From Actinomycetes bacterium (lineage in GTDB: Bacteria; Actinomycetota; Acidimicrobiia; Acidimicrobiales; JAKAOS01), in NCBI GenBank assembly GCA_021795215.1, contig JAJYPS010000006.1, positions 1 to 45,376 of the forward strand: a stretch of 45,376 nucleotides of DNA. The letters are read 5' to 3'. This document shows, one piece after another, positions 25,698-33,187 of this stretch. A program made the position numbers and the translations under genes. Every line of letters starts with the position of its first letter. Position 1 is the first letter of the stretch. The notes below the pieces were generated by a model. That model was not told the origin of the DNA. It saw nothing but the letters and a program-made list of their open reading frames with translations, and did not search any database.

Positions 25698-26004
25698 GGG
25701 CCCTCCTGGGTAGTCGTTCCTGGGTCGCTACCCCGGTCCCGCCCGGTTGGAACCTGAGCCGCGGCCGGTGAGCCGCGGCTGGTGAGCCAAGGATCGCCGG
25801 CTGGGTGCAGGTGACGAGACCGGGCGCTGCTCCGACCCGGTGCCGGACGCTCCGGCATGTCCGGTGGACGGGAGGGATGGACCGGGTAGGGATGGACCGG
25901 GAAGGGATGGACGAGGTAAGGACGAGGTAAGAACGAGTGATGACGAACGGCGTGGAGCCCGGATCGGGCAGTCCGGCAAGCACCGTCGAGGACGGGAGGA
26001 CGGT
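25698..26004. other. Divergent intergenic region with three minisatellites
   Basis: These 307 bp hold no convincing gene and must carry promoters for the TPP-enzyme operon (leftward) and the dehydrogenase operon (rightward). TGAGCCGCGGCYGG is repeated at 25755 and 25769. GGGATGGACCGGGWA is repeated three times at 25874-25918 and merges into GGACGAGGTAA at 25909 and 25920. GGGAGGA at about 25994 is the ribosome binding site of the next gene. Confidence 0.6.
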
Positions 26005-26532
26005 TTGAACTTGGCGTCGTTGCGCCCAGCGGAGGGCAGGAAGCCCGCACCGCTCCGGCAGGGGGCGGGGAAGGCGGGAGCCCGCCCCGCGGTGGGTCGG
26101 TGGGAGGGAGCGCTGGACCACATGGTCCGGAACGTCGAGCACGGTCGGTTCGAGCGCTCCCTGTCCGGTCTCACCGCGTTCGCAGCAGTCATAACCGGAG
26201 CGGAGTTGTGGCTCGAGCACGACAGGGCCAGCTTCTGGAACCGGATGATGTGGCTGCCGGTCGCACTGACACCTCCCGTGGCGGTGTCCGCAGTGGCGGG
26301 CGTGTTCAGCCGCCGGATCGCCAAGACGGCGCTCCCGGTCACTTCCGCGCTGGTCATGTTGAACGGAGTCCAGGGCACCTACCTGCACATCAGAGGCATC
26401 TCGCATCGACCGGGCGGCTGGAAGCTGCCCCGCTACAACGCAGAGATGGGGCCTCCGGTCTTCGCGCCCCTGCTGTTCTCGATGGTCGGAGGCATGGGTC
26501 TGCTCGCGGCCCTGCTGCGGAGAGAGCGCTGA
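26005..26532 (+). CDS. Four-helix membrane protein of the dehydrogenase operon
   Basis: About 175 residues with a basic N-terminus and four hydrophobic segments (SLSGLTAFAAVITGAELWL, MMWLPVALTPPVAVSAVAGV, ALPVTSALVMLNGVQGTYL, PVFAPLLFSMVGGMGLLAAL). I do not recognise the family. The TTG at 26005 follows GGGAGGA; an ATG at 26122, just before the membrane part, is an alternative. Its stop overlaps the ATG of the gluconate-dehydrogenase small-subunit-like gene (TGATG). It could anchor the dehydrogenase to the membrane or pass electrons, but no haem-binding motif is seen. Confidence 0.7.
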   Translation: MNLASLRPAEGRKPAPLRQGAGKAGARPAVGRWEGALDHMVRNVEHGRFERSLSGLTAFAAVITGAELWLEHDRASFWNRMMWLPVALTPPVAVSAVAGVFSRRIAKTALPVTSALVMLNGVQGTYLHIRGISHRPGGWKLPRYNAEMGPPVFAPLLFSMVGGMGLLAALLRRER

Positions 26533-27191
26533 TGCAGCAGCGCTTCCCGGGCTACGACGTGATGTCCCAGGCGCGGGAGTGGGATCCGGTGACCCAGGCC
26601 GTGGTGCAGGCGAGGTTGGGCCCCCGGCCGGCTCTCGCGTTCTTCACGCCGCCCGAGGAGGCGGTGGCCCGCCCGCTGATGAATAGGCTCTTGGAGCTGG
26701 ACGAGGGCCCGGCGGTCCCGGTGCTGGAAGGGATCGACCAGAGGCTCGCCACCGGTCAGCTCGACGGCTACAGGCAGGTGGGCATGCCTCCTGCTCCGGA
26801 GATGTGGCGCCGGTCGCTGGTCGCATTGGACGAAGCCTCCAGGGAGCGATGCGGCAGGGAGTTCGCTCTGCTGGACCGGGACTGCCAGCTGCTCGTGCTC
26901 GAAGGTGTCCGCACGGGGGGGGACTTCGGGGGAATGCCCGGGCCGGAGGTGTTCGCTGCGTGGCTGCGTTTCGGGTGCACCGAGCTGTACTCCCATCCCG
27001 ACATCTGGAACGAGATCGGCTTCGGAGGACCTGCTTATCCGCGGGGCTACAAGGCCACGTCACCCGGTATCCGGGAGCCCTGGGAGCGAGCCGACGTCGC
27101 CCCGGCGGAGGACCCGGTGCCCATCGGCGCCAGGATGGAGCAGGCCCGCAAGCGACACCTCGACGGTGTCGCCGCGAGGGCGGCGAAGTGA
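26532..27191 (+). CDS. Gluconate 2-dehydrogenase subunit 3-like protein
   Basis: A 219-residue protein of the gluconate dehydrogenase small-subunit family, partner of the membrane-bound GMC flavoprotein. The recognisable part is the C-terminal half: RECGREFALLDRDCQLLVLE-like helices, then RTGGDFGGMPGPEVFAAWLR and the family block TELYSHPDIWNEIGFGGPAY with PRGYKA. Unlike proteobacterial subunits it has no Tat signal peptide, which suggests a cytoplasmic location. It is coupled to the upstream membrane gene by TGATG and followed after 31 bp by the flavoprotein. Confidence 0.82.
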   Translation: MQQRFPGYDVMSQAREWDPVTQAVVQARLGPRPALAFFTPPEEAVARPLMNRLLELDEGPAVPVLEGIDQRLATGQLDGYRQVGMPPAPEMWRRSLVALDEASRERCGREFALLDRDCQLLVLEGVRTGGDFGGMPGPEVFAAWLRFGCTELYSHPDIWNEIGFGGPAYPRGYKATSPGIREPWERADVAPAEDPVPIGARMEQARKRHLDGVAARAAK

Positions 27192-27222
27192 GCCGCTTAG
27201 CATCCTCGGGACGTTGGCGCCG

Positions 27223-28854
27223 GTGAATCGGCCGAGGTCGGTACGAGACCGGAACGAGTCGGCCTGGCTGCTCCCCAAGGACGGGCGACGCTGCGACCCG
27301 GCGCTCGTAGAGGGCATGAGACGTTTCGCCGACGACGACGTCGTGGACCTTGTAGTAGTCGGGTGTGGCGCCGGAGGAGGGGTGCTGACGCAGCGCCTGG
27401 CGAGGCGCGGGTGGAGGGTCGTCTGCCTCGACGCCGGTCCCTTCTGGGACCCGGACCGGGACTGGGTGAGCGACGAGAAGGGATCACACCACATCTACTG
27501 GACGGACCCGAGGGTGATCGGGGGCTCGGACCCTGTGCCACTGGGATCCAACAACTCGGGTCGGGGAGTGGGCGGCGGGACGGTGCACTACGCCGGGTAC
27601 ACGCCTCGGTTCCACCCGTCCGACTTCAACACCCGCACCGCAGACGGCGTGGGGCAGGACTGGCCCATCTCCTACGGCGACCTGCGCCCTTACTACGAGG
27701 CGATGGAGGAGGAGCTACCCGTCGCCGGCCAGTCGTGGCCCTGGGGAGACCCGCACCGCTACCCGCAGTCGCCGCATCCGGTCGGACCCAACGGGCAGAT
27801 CGTCATGCGCGGAGCGGAGCAGCTCGGCATCGACGTGCGGGTGGGTCCGGTGGCCATCGTCAACGGCGGGTTCGGCCACCGACCGCACTGCATCTACCGC
27901 GGGTTCTGCCTGCAGGGCTGCAAGGTCAACGCCAAGGCGTCCACCCTGGTGACCCATGTCCCCGACGCCCTCGCCCGCGGTGCGGAGATAAGGCCCGACT
28001 CCATGGTGACCAGGATCGAGCTGGACGACGCGGGCAGGGCCGCAGGGGTGGTGTACATAAGAGAAGGAGTGGAGCGGTTCCAGAGGGCGGCCGCCGTTGC
28101 GGTCGCCGGATATGCGATCGAGACGCCTCGGCTGCTGCTCAACTCGGCCACCAAGCGGTTCCCCGACGGCCTGTGCAACAACGAGGACCTGGTCGGACGC
28201 TACGTGATGGTGCAGGGAGCCCCCCAGGTGACCGGACGGTTCGAGGAGGAGGTCCGGATGTACAAGGCGCCCCCTCCTGAAGTCTCCTCCGAGCAGTTCT
28301 ACGAGACGGACCCGACCAAGGACTACGCCCGCGGCTTCAGCATCCAGACGGTGTCGCCCCTGCCGATCACCCATGCCGAGCACGTGGCGGCGGAAGGGCA
28401 CTGGGGCTCGGTCCTCCGGGAGTACATGCGGGACTACGTCCACTGGTCCACCATCGGCGTGCTCTGCGAGCTTCTTCCCCTTCCCGACAACCGGGTCACG
28501 TTGGCGGACGAGAAGGACCGGTTCGGCCTCCCGGTCGCCCACTTCGACTACAGCCAATGCGACAACGACCGCAAGCTGATCGAGGCGTCGGAGAAGGTGG
28601 CCGTGTCGATCCTGGAAGCGGCGGGTGCCCAGGAGACCCTGAGCATCCAGCGGTATGCCCACCTCGTCGGAGGTGCGCGCATGGGGGCCACTCCGTCCGA
28701 GGGAGTCGTCGACTCGAACCTCCGGTCGTTCGCGGTGCCCAACCTGTACATCACCGACGGAAGCGTGCTGCCGACGCAGGGCAGCGCCAACCCGGCGCTC
28801 ACCATCATGGCGCTGGCCGCCAGGGCGGCGGACCATCTGGCGGCGAGCCGATGA
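27223..28854 (+). CDS. GMC-family FAD-dependent dehydrogenase
   Basis: The large flavoprotein (about 543 residues) of a gluconate/alcohol dehydrogenase-like complex. The FAD-binding Rossmann motif is VVVGCGAGGGVLTQRLARRG with the ribose-binding acid in CLDAG. GVGGGTVHYAG matches the GMC flavin-contact region. The C-terminal active site pair is the histidine of YAHLVGGARMG and the asparagine of GSANPALTIMALA. The frame is open upstream into the small-subunit gene; the GTG at 27223 (or TTG at 27214) starts shortly before the fold. The 3' end overlaps the next gene by 4 bp. The substrate is likely a sugar, sugar acid or polyol, which cannot be fixed from sequence. Confidence 0.9.
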   Translation: MNRPRSVRDRNESAWLLPKDGRRCDPALVEGMRRFADDDVVDLVVVGCGAGGGVLTQRLARRGWRVVCLDAGPFWDPDRDWVSDEKGSHHIYWTDPRVIGGSDPVPLGSNNSGRGVGGGTVHYAGYTPRFHPSDFNTRTADGVGQDWPISYGDLRPYYEAMEEELPVAGQSWPWGDPHRYPQSPHPVGPNGQIVMRGAEQLGIDVRVGPVAIVNGGFGHRPHCIYRGFCLQGCKVNAKASTLVTHVPDALARGAEIRPDSMVTRIELDDAGRAAGVVYIREGVERFQRAAAVAVAGYAIETPRLLLNSATKRFPDGLCNNEDLVGRYVMVQGAPQVTGRFEEEVRMYKAPPPEVSSEQFYETDPTKDYARGFSIQTVSPLPITHAEHVAAEGHWGSVLREYMRDYVHWSTIGVLCELLPLPDNRVTLADEKDRFGLPVAHFDYSQCDNDRKLIEASEKVAVSILEAAGAQETLSIQRYAHLVGGARMGATPSEGVVDSNLRSFAVPNLYITDGSVLPTQGSANPALTIMALAARAADHLAASR

Positions 28855-29339
28855 CGGCCGGCCCCGGAGAGGGACCGTCCGGTGTCGAGCCGGCCGGGGC
28901 AGGGGGAGTGGGCGTCGGAGCTCCTGCGCCGGAGCGCAAGGGGATCCTGCCGCGAAGCACAGGCGGCATGGGCCTGACTTCGGCGCCGGTGGCGGCATTC
29001 GGAGCGATCCGGCTCGTATGGGGTCTCTACCTGCTCACTCGTCCAGGTGCCGCGCTGAGGCTGCTGTCCCCTCGCAGCACCGGGCCTGCTTGGAGAGTCG
29101 TGGTCAGGGTGCTGGGCGGCCGCCAGGCCGCCCAGGGGGCACTGACGATCGCAAGGGGTCCGGGAGCGCTCGAGACGGGGTCCGTAGTGGACCTGCTGCA
29201 CGGAGCCAGTGCAGTCGTGTTCGCTCTTGCCCGTCCCCAGGAGCGCCGGCTGGGTGCCGAGGAGGCCGCCCTGGCCGCATTGCTGGCCGCAGCGGGTTTG
29301 GCGTTGCAGTCTTCCCAACGGAAAGTGAGGTTCGAGTGA
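28851..29339 (+). CDS. Hypothetical membrane protein
   Basis: 162 residues: a Gly/Pro/Ala-rich N-terminus of about 40 residues and then three or four weakly hydrophobic helices (APVAAFGAIRLVWGLYLLT, VVRVLGGRQAAQGALTIA, AALAALLAAAGLALQ). No family recognised. The ATG overlaps the flavoprotein stop (ATGA) and its own stop overlaps the SDR start (GTGA), so it is translated with both and probably serves the same pathway. Confidence 0.68.
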   Translation: MTAGPGEGPSGVEPAGAGGVGVGAPAPERKGILPRSTGGMGLTSAPVAAFGAIRLVWGLYLLTRPGAALRLLSPRSTGPAWRVVVRVLGGRQAAQGALTIARGPGALETGSVVDLLHGASAVVFALARPQERRLGAEEAALAALLAAAGLALQSSQRKVRFE

Positions 29340-30349
29340 GGCGGAGTGGCATCGAGGGGACGGTGGTCGTTACCGGAGCGACTTCCGGAGTGGGAAGGGC
29401 GGTCGCCGCGGAGCTGGGCCGCAAGGGGTGCAGCGTGGCGCTTCTGGCCAGGGGAGAGGACGGTCTGGAAGGGGCCGCCAAGGAGGTCCGGGCGTTGGGC
29501 GGCAGAGCGCTGCCGATCCAGGTCGACGTGGCCGACCACGAAGCGGTCGAGGCGGCCGCAGCGAAGGCGGAGTCCGAGCTGGGCCCCATCGACGTGTGGA
29601 TCAACAACGCGATGACGACGGTGTTCAGCGAGCTCAAGGACATCACCCCCGAGCAGTTCCGCCGGGCTACGGAGGTCACCTACCTGGGCTCGGTCTACGG
29701 AACGATGGCGGCGCTGAAGCGGATGCTGCCGAGGGACCACGGGGCGGTGGTCCAGGTCGGGTCCGCGCTCGCCTATCGTGGCATCCCGCTCCAGAGCGCC
29801 TACTGCGGCTCCAAGCATGCCCTCCAGGGGTTCATGGAGTCGTTGCGGTGCGAGCTGCTGCACGATCGGACCAGGGTGCGAGTCATCTCGGTACACCTGC
29901 CCGGGATGAACACACCCCAGTTCGACCACTGCGAGAACCACCTGCCGAACAGATCGATGCCCGTGCCGCCCATCTACCAGCCGGAGGTGGCCGCCCGTTC
30001 CATCGTCTGGGCGGCACAGCACCCTCGGCGGCGCGAGGTGTGGGTCGGCGGCTCCACGGTGGCGACCATCCTGGCGAACTACGTAGCACCGGGACTGCTG
30101 GACCAGTACCTGGCGCGGACGAACTTCAAGGCGCAACAGCGGGACGAGCCGAAGCCGGCCGATGCCCCCTCGAACCTGTTCCATCCGGTGGCTGGCGACC
30201 CGGGAGCCCACGGATCGTTCGACGACAAGGCACATCCGAGAAGCGCCCAGGCACTGCTGTCACGTCACCATTGGGCCCTGCCGCTGATCCCGGCGGCAGC
30301 CGCCGGCGGAGTCGTAGGCGCGATGGCGGTCGTACGAGCCACCCGGTGA
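29336..30349 (+). CDS. Short-chain dehydrogenase/reductase
   Basis: A classical SDR with an extended C-terminus (337 residues). The cofactor motif is TGATSGVGRA, the catalytic serine lies in QVGSALAYR, and the Tyr/Lys pair in YCGSK. NNAG is changed to NNAM. After the Rossmann core a 100-residue extension ends in a hydrophobic stretch (ALPLIPAAAAGGVVGAMAVV) that could anchor it to the membrane. The GTG start overlaps the preceding stop. It likely works on the same sugar or alcohol pathway as the GMC dehydrogenase, but the substrate is unknown. Confidence 0.88.
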   Translation: MRRSGIEGTVVVTGATSGVGRAVAAELGRKGCSVALLARGEDGLEGAAKEVRALGGRALPIQVDVADHEAVEAAAAKAESELGPIDVWINNAMTTVFSELKDITPEQFRRATEVTYLGSVYGTMAALKRMLPRDHGAVVQVGSALAYRGIPLQSAYCGSKHALQGFMESLRCELLHDRTRVRVISVHLPGMNTPQFDHCENHLPNRSMPVPPIYQPEVAARSIVWAAQHPRRREVWVGGSTVATILANYVAPGLLDQYLARTNFKAQQRDEPKPADAPSNLFHPVAGDPGAHGSFDDKAHPRSAQALLSRHHWALPLIPAAAAGGVVGAMAVVRATR

Positions 30350-30353
30350 CGAC

Positions 30354-30896
30354 ATGGATATGAGCCGCGAGGCTCTGGCCGACGCGATCGTGCAGGCCTC
30401 GCATCTGCGAGGCCAGTTCCTGCTCAGGTCGGGAAGGACGTCGACGGAGTACTTCGACAAGTACCGCTTCGAGGCGAGCCCCGCCCTCCTCGACGCTATT
30501 GCCCATCATCTGGCCCCACTGGTGCCGGCCGGGACCGACGTGCTGGCGGGGTTGGAGTTGGGAGGGGTGCCGCTTGCGGTGGTGCTCTCCTCCAGGTTGG
30601 GCATCCCGACTGCGTTCGTACGCAAGACGGCCAAGCAGTACGGGACCTGCAGGCTGGCGGAAGGCGCCGAGGTAGGGGGGCGCAGGGTGGTGGTGATCGA
30701 GGACGTGGTGACCTCGGGCGGCCAGGTGGTGACCTCCGTAGGCGACCTGCGACAGGAGGGAGCCCTGGTCGAGAGCGCACTGTGCGTCATCGACCGCCAG
30801 GGAGGTGGTGCGGATGCGCTGGCGTCGGCCGGAGTCGAGCTGACCGCTCTGTTCACCTTGGACCAACTGCCACGACCGGCCGCGCCCCGTTCTTGA
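30354..30896 (+). CDS. pyrE: Orotate phosphoribosyltransferase
   Basis: A 180-residue enzyme joining orotate and PRPP to give orotidine 5'-phosphate in pyrimidine synthesis. The PRPP-binding motif VVVIEDVVTSGGQ is diagnostic; LLRSGRTSTEYFDKY near the N-terminus and FVRKTAKQYGT contact orotate and pyrophosphate. The ATG at 30354 lies 4 bp after the SDR stop, so it shares that operon rather than a pyrimidine operon. A second ATG at 30360 is possible. Confidence 0.93.
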   Translation: MDMSREALADAIVQASHLRGQFLLRSGRTSTEYFDKYRFEASPALLDAIAHHLAPLVPAGTDVLAGLELGGVPLAVVLSSRLGIPTAFVRKTAKQYGTCRLAEGAEVGGRRVVVIEDVVTSGGQVVTSVGDLRQEGALVESALCVIDRQGGGADALASAGVELTALFTLDQLPRPAAPRS

Positions 30897-30917
30897 AACC
30901 GAGATCGGCGCCGGTGG

Positions 30918-31784
30918 CTATGCCATCCGCTGCTCGGTGTCACCGGAGGAGCCGAGTGCGGTGCCGGTGTCGTAGATCACCAGGCCGTCTCGAGCGCACT
31001 TCGCTATCGCCTCCAGCTTGGAGTGCGCGCCCAGCTTGTCGAGGATGCGCTGGACATGGTTTCGCACCGTGTGAAGCGATATACCCAGTCGATGAGCAAC
31101 GACCTTGTTCGGAAGACCTTCCGCCATGAGTGCGAGAACGTCCAGCTCCCGAGGGGAAAGCGGCCTCGGCAACTGGTCCGCCAGCGAGTGGTCCTGGCGT
31201 AGCGGGGTGTGGCTGGCGTCCATCCCGTAGGCCTTCGCATCGTGCTCCGCGGCGGCGAGGGACCTGACGGTCGGGAAGACCGCCCGGCCGGAGCTTGCGG
31301 CCCTCACCGCAGAGACCAGCTCTCCGAGCGTCTGCGCCTTGCTCACGCATCCTGCGCACCCTGCTGCAGCGGCACTCAGCAGCAGCATCGCGTGAGCCTC
31401 GTGGTCACCCATCAGGATGACGCTCACCTCGGAGTGGCCGGAGCGGATGGAGCGGGCCATCGAGAGCCCGTCTCCGTCGGGCAGAAGGTGGGCGACGAGC
31501 ACGACGTCCGGCAGCAGCGCAGCCGTCAGTCGCATGCCGTCCGAAGCGGAGTGGGCCACTCCCACCACGGTGATCCCCTCGACCCCTCCCAGCACCACTT
31601 GGAGAGCTTCGGCGAGAATCCGCTCGCTGTCGACCACCAGCAGATCCACAGCGGTCGGCACACCTGCCGCCTCCGAACGGTCCCTTTCGGTGCCAGTCGA
31701 GACCGGCCCTTGCCGGACGTCTGCCGCGACGCCGCCGGCTCCCGCTCCGCCGAGCGCGTCGATACCGCCCCCCATCTGCAGCAC
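30918..31784 (-). CDS. LuxR-type regulator with degenerate receiver domain
   Basis: A response-regulator-like protein of 288 residues. A receiver fold at about 46-160 is followed by a NarL/LuxR helix-turn-helix (LSPRELDVLALMAEGLPNKV, then LGISLHTVRNHVQRILDKLG). In the receiver the strand that normally ends in the phosphorylated aspartate reads PDVVLVAHLLPDGDG, with alanine at the acceptor position, and the acidic pair is VDSE; the lysine (VSKAQ) is kept. It therefore probably does not respond to phosphorylation. No histidine kinase is adjacent. Start: GTG at 31784, with an ATG at 31775 as alternative. It converges with pyrE and is divergent from the Dabb gene. Confidence 0.85.
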   Translation of the reverse strand: MLQMGGGIDALGGAGAGGVAADVRQGPVSTGTERDRSEAAGVPTAVDLLVVDSERILAEALQVVLGGVEGITVVGVAHSASDGMRLTAALLPDVVLVAHLLPDGDGLSMARSIRSGHSEVSVILMGDHEAHAMLLLSAAAAGCAGCVSKAQTLGELVSAVRAASSGRAVFPTVRSLAAAEHDAKAYGMDASHTPLRQDHSLADQLPRPLSPRELDVLALMAEGLPNKVVAHRLGISLHTVRNHVQRILDKLGAHSKLEAIAKCARDGLVIYDTGTALGSSGDTEQRMA

Positions 31785-31897
31785 AATAGCGCTGCGCTGC
31801 GGCGAACGCGGGACTGCGGGCGGCGGTGTTAGATTGCCGTCCTGCCGAAGCCGAGCCGGGACGAGCGCTCCCTCGGCGTCTGGGAGGGGGGTGCGGT

Positions 31898-32197
31898 GTG
31901 ATCCGCCACATTGCGATGTTCCGGTGGAGGCCCGACGTTTCGTCCTCGGACGTCGCCCGAGTCGAGGACGCTCTCCGGAAGCTTCGCTCGGAACTGACCG
32001 GTCTCCGGGACTACCGCTTCGGGCGGGACGTCGGGCTCGTCGATGGCAACTGGGACTTCGCCGTGGTGGCGGACCTCCACGACGAGCCCGCTTTCCGCCG
32101 CTACGTCTCGAATGCCGAGCACCAGAGGATCATCTCCCAGCTGATAGCTCCGATGCGTGGCGAAAGGGCCGCAGTACAGCTGCTACTTCCGGAATAG
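31898..32197 (+). CDS. Dabb (stress-responsive A/B barrel) protein
   Basis: A 99-residue dimeric alpha/beta-barrel domain of the Dabb family. It opens with VIRHIAMFRWRPDVS and continues with GLRDYRFGRDVGLVDGNWDF and FRRYVSNAEHQRII, the typical spacing of conserved His, Phe and Asp residues. Members are small enzymes or stress proteins; no catalytic activity can be assigned. The GTG at 31898 follows GGGAGG. It is divergent from the LuxR-type regulator across 113 bp, so that regulator may control it (inference). Confidence 0.83.
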   Translation: MIRHIAMFRWRPDVSSSDVARVEDALRKLRSELTGLRDYRFGRDVGLVDGNWDFAVVADLHDEPAFRRYVSNAEHQRIISQLIAPMRGERAAVQLLLPE

Positions 32198-32272
32198 CGC
32201 GCACACGTCGGCCGCCCGGCCAGTGTCTGTCCCACAGCTCGTGCCCGGGCTGGCCGTTGGTCGTCCCATGGC

Positions 32273-32306
32273 TCAGCCGAACAGCGCCGTGGGTCAGCCG
32301 AACAGC
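32273..32306 (-). repeat. 21-bp duplication carrying the SDR stop
   Basis: TCAGCCGAACAGC occurs at 32273-32285 and 32294-32306 (plus strand). On the minus strand this is GCTGTTCGGCTGA twice; the upstream one ends the hopanoid-operon SDR gene (stop 32294-32296), and the second repeats the last codons and the stop 21 bp later. Confidence 0.8.
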
Positions 32307-33187
32307 AGAGCCAGCCGACGGTACAGCCCCGGGGCAGCCGCCCTCAGCACCGTGGGGACTCGCAGCCACCTCGGCAAGATCGCTTCTGCGCGGTGGTCGA
32401 CTATGGCGGCCACCACCGCGTCCACCACTGGCGCACAGGGGATCGGCTTGGGCCACCGCCTGGTGTAGGGGCGACCTCGCCTATCGAAGAACGGCGTGTC
32501 CACCGGGCCGGGGCTGACCACGCCCACATGGATGCCCAGGGGCCGGATCTCCTCGGCAAGGGCCTCACCCGCAGCTACTAGCCCCCCCTTGGCGGCCGAG
32601 TAGACGACTTCGCTGGGCACGCCCAGATGCCCGGCGATGGACGAAACGAAGACGATCGCCGCCGGCCCGGACTCCCGGCTGCTCCCGGCGATCTCCGGCA
32701 CGCAGGCCCTTGCCAGGTGGAGCGGAGCGGTCAGGTTCAACGCCACCGTCTTGTCGATGTCCACGTGGGGCATGTCGGCGAAGGAGCCGCCCCATCCGGC
32801 GCCGGCATTGGCGACGACGACGTCGAGACCTCCCATCAGCTGGCTGGCGGTCTTCGCCAGGTTCGCAGGGGCGTCCCCCTCCAGCAGGTCGCCCTCGACT
32901 GTCGAAGTCGATGAACCCAGCTCCGAGTGAAGCACTCTCAGGGCGTCCCCATCCCTGCCATGCAGAACCACCGTTGCGCCCATGCCTACCAGCCGCCGTG
33001 CGAGCGCAGTTCCTATGCCCCCCGACGCTCCGGTCAGCAGGATGCGGGTGGAGTCGAGAGCAGGCCGCCGGATGTCCGCTTCGCCGCCGTGCGAGGGCCG
33101 GCCACGGACCTTGGGAAGCTCTTTCGACCGTGCTGCCCACCGTGCTCCCCACTGGGCTCTCGCCTGGGCTCCCCACTGGGCTCTCAC
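32294..33187 (-). CDS. Short-chain dehydrogenase at the end of the hopanoid operon
   Basis: A classical SDR of about 297 residues. The NAD(P) motif is TGASGGIGTA, NAGAG follows the fourth strand (VVVANAGAGWGG), the catalytic serine is in VFVSSIAGH and the Tyr/Lys pair is YSAAK. The GTG at 33187 overlaps the stop of the reductoisomerase-like gene (GTGA); a GTG at 33202 is possible. The first 40 residues precede the fold and contain RAQWGA twice, from a 24-bp DNA duplication. As last gene of the hpn operon it may reduce or oxidise a hopanoid side chain, an inference from position only. Confidence 0.87.
   Translation of the reverse strand: MRAQWGAQARAQWGARWAARSKELPKVRGRPSHGGEADIRRPALDSTRILLTGASGGIGTALARRLVGMGATVVLHGRDGDALRVLHSELGSSTSTVEGDLLEGDAPANLAKTASQLMGGLDVVVANAGAGWGGSFADMPHVDIDKTVALNLTAPLHLARACVPEIAGSSRESGPAAIVFVSSIAGHLGVPSEVVYSAAKGGLVAAGEALAEEIRPLGIHVGVVSPGPVDTPFFDRRGRPYTRRWPKPIPCAPVVDAVVAAIVDHRAEAILPRWLRVPTVLRAAAPGLYRRLALLFG
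33144..33185 (-). repeat. 24-bp in-frame duplication at a gene junction
   Basis: GCTCCCCACTGGGCTCTC occurs at 33144-33161 and 33168-33185 (plus strand), period 24. It covers the stop of the reductoisomerase-like gene and the first codons of the SDR, where it encodes RAQWGA twice. A related CGTGCTGCCCACCGTGCTCC duplication lies just beyond. Confidence 0.85.
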
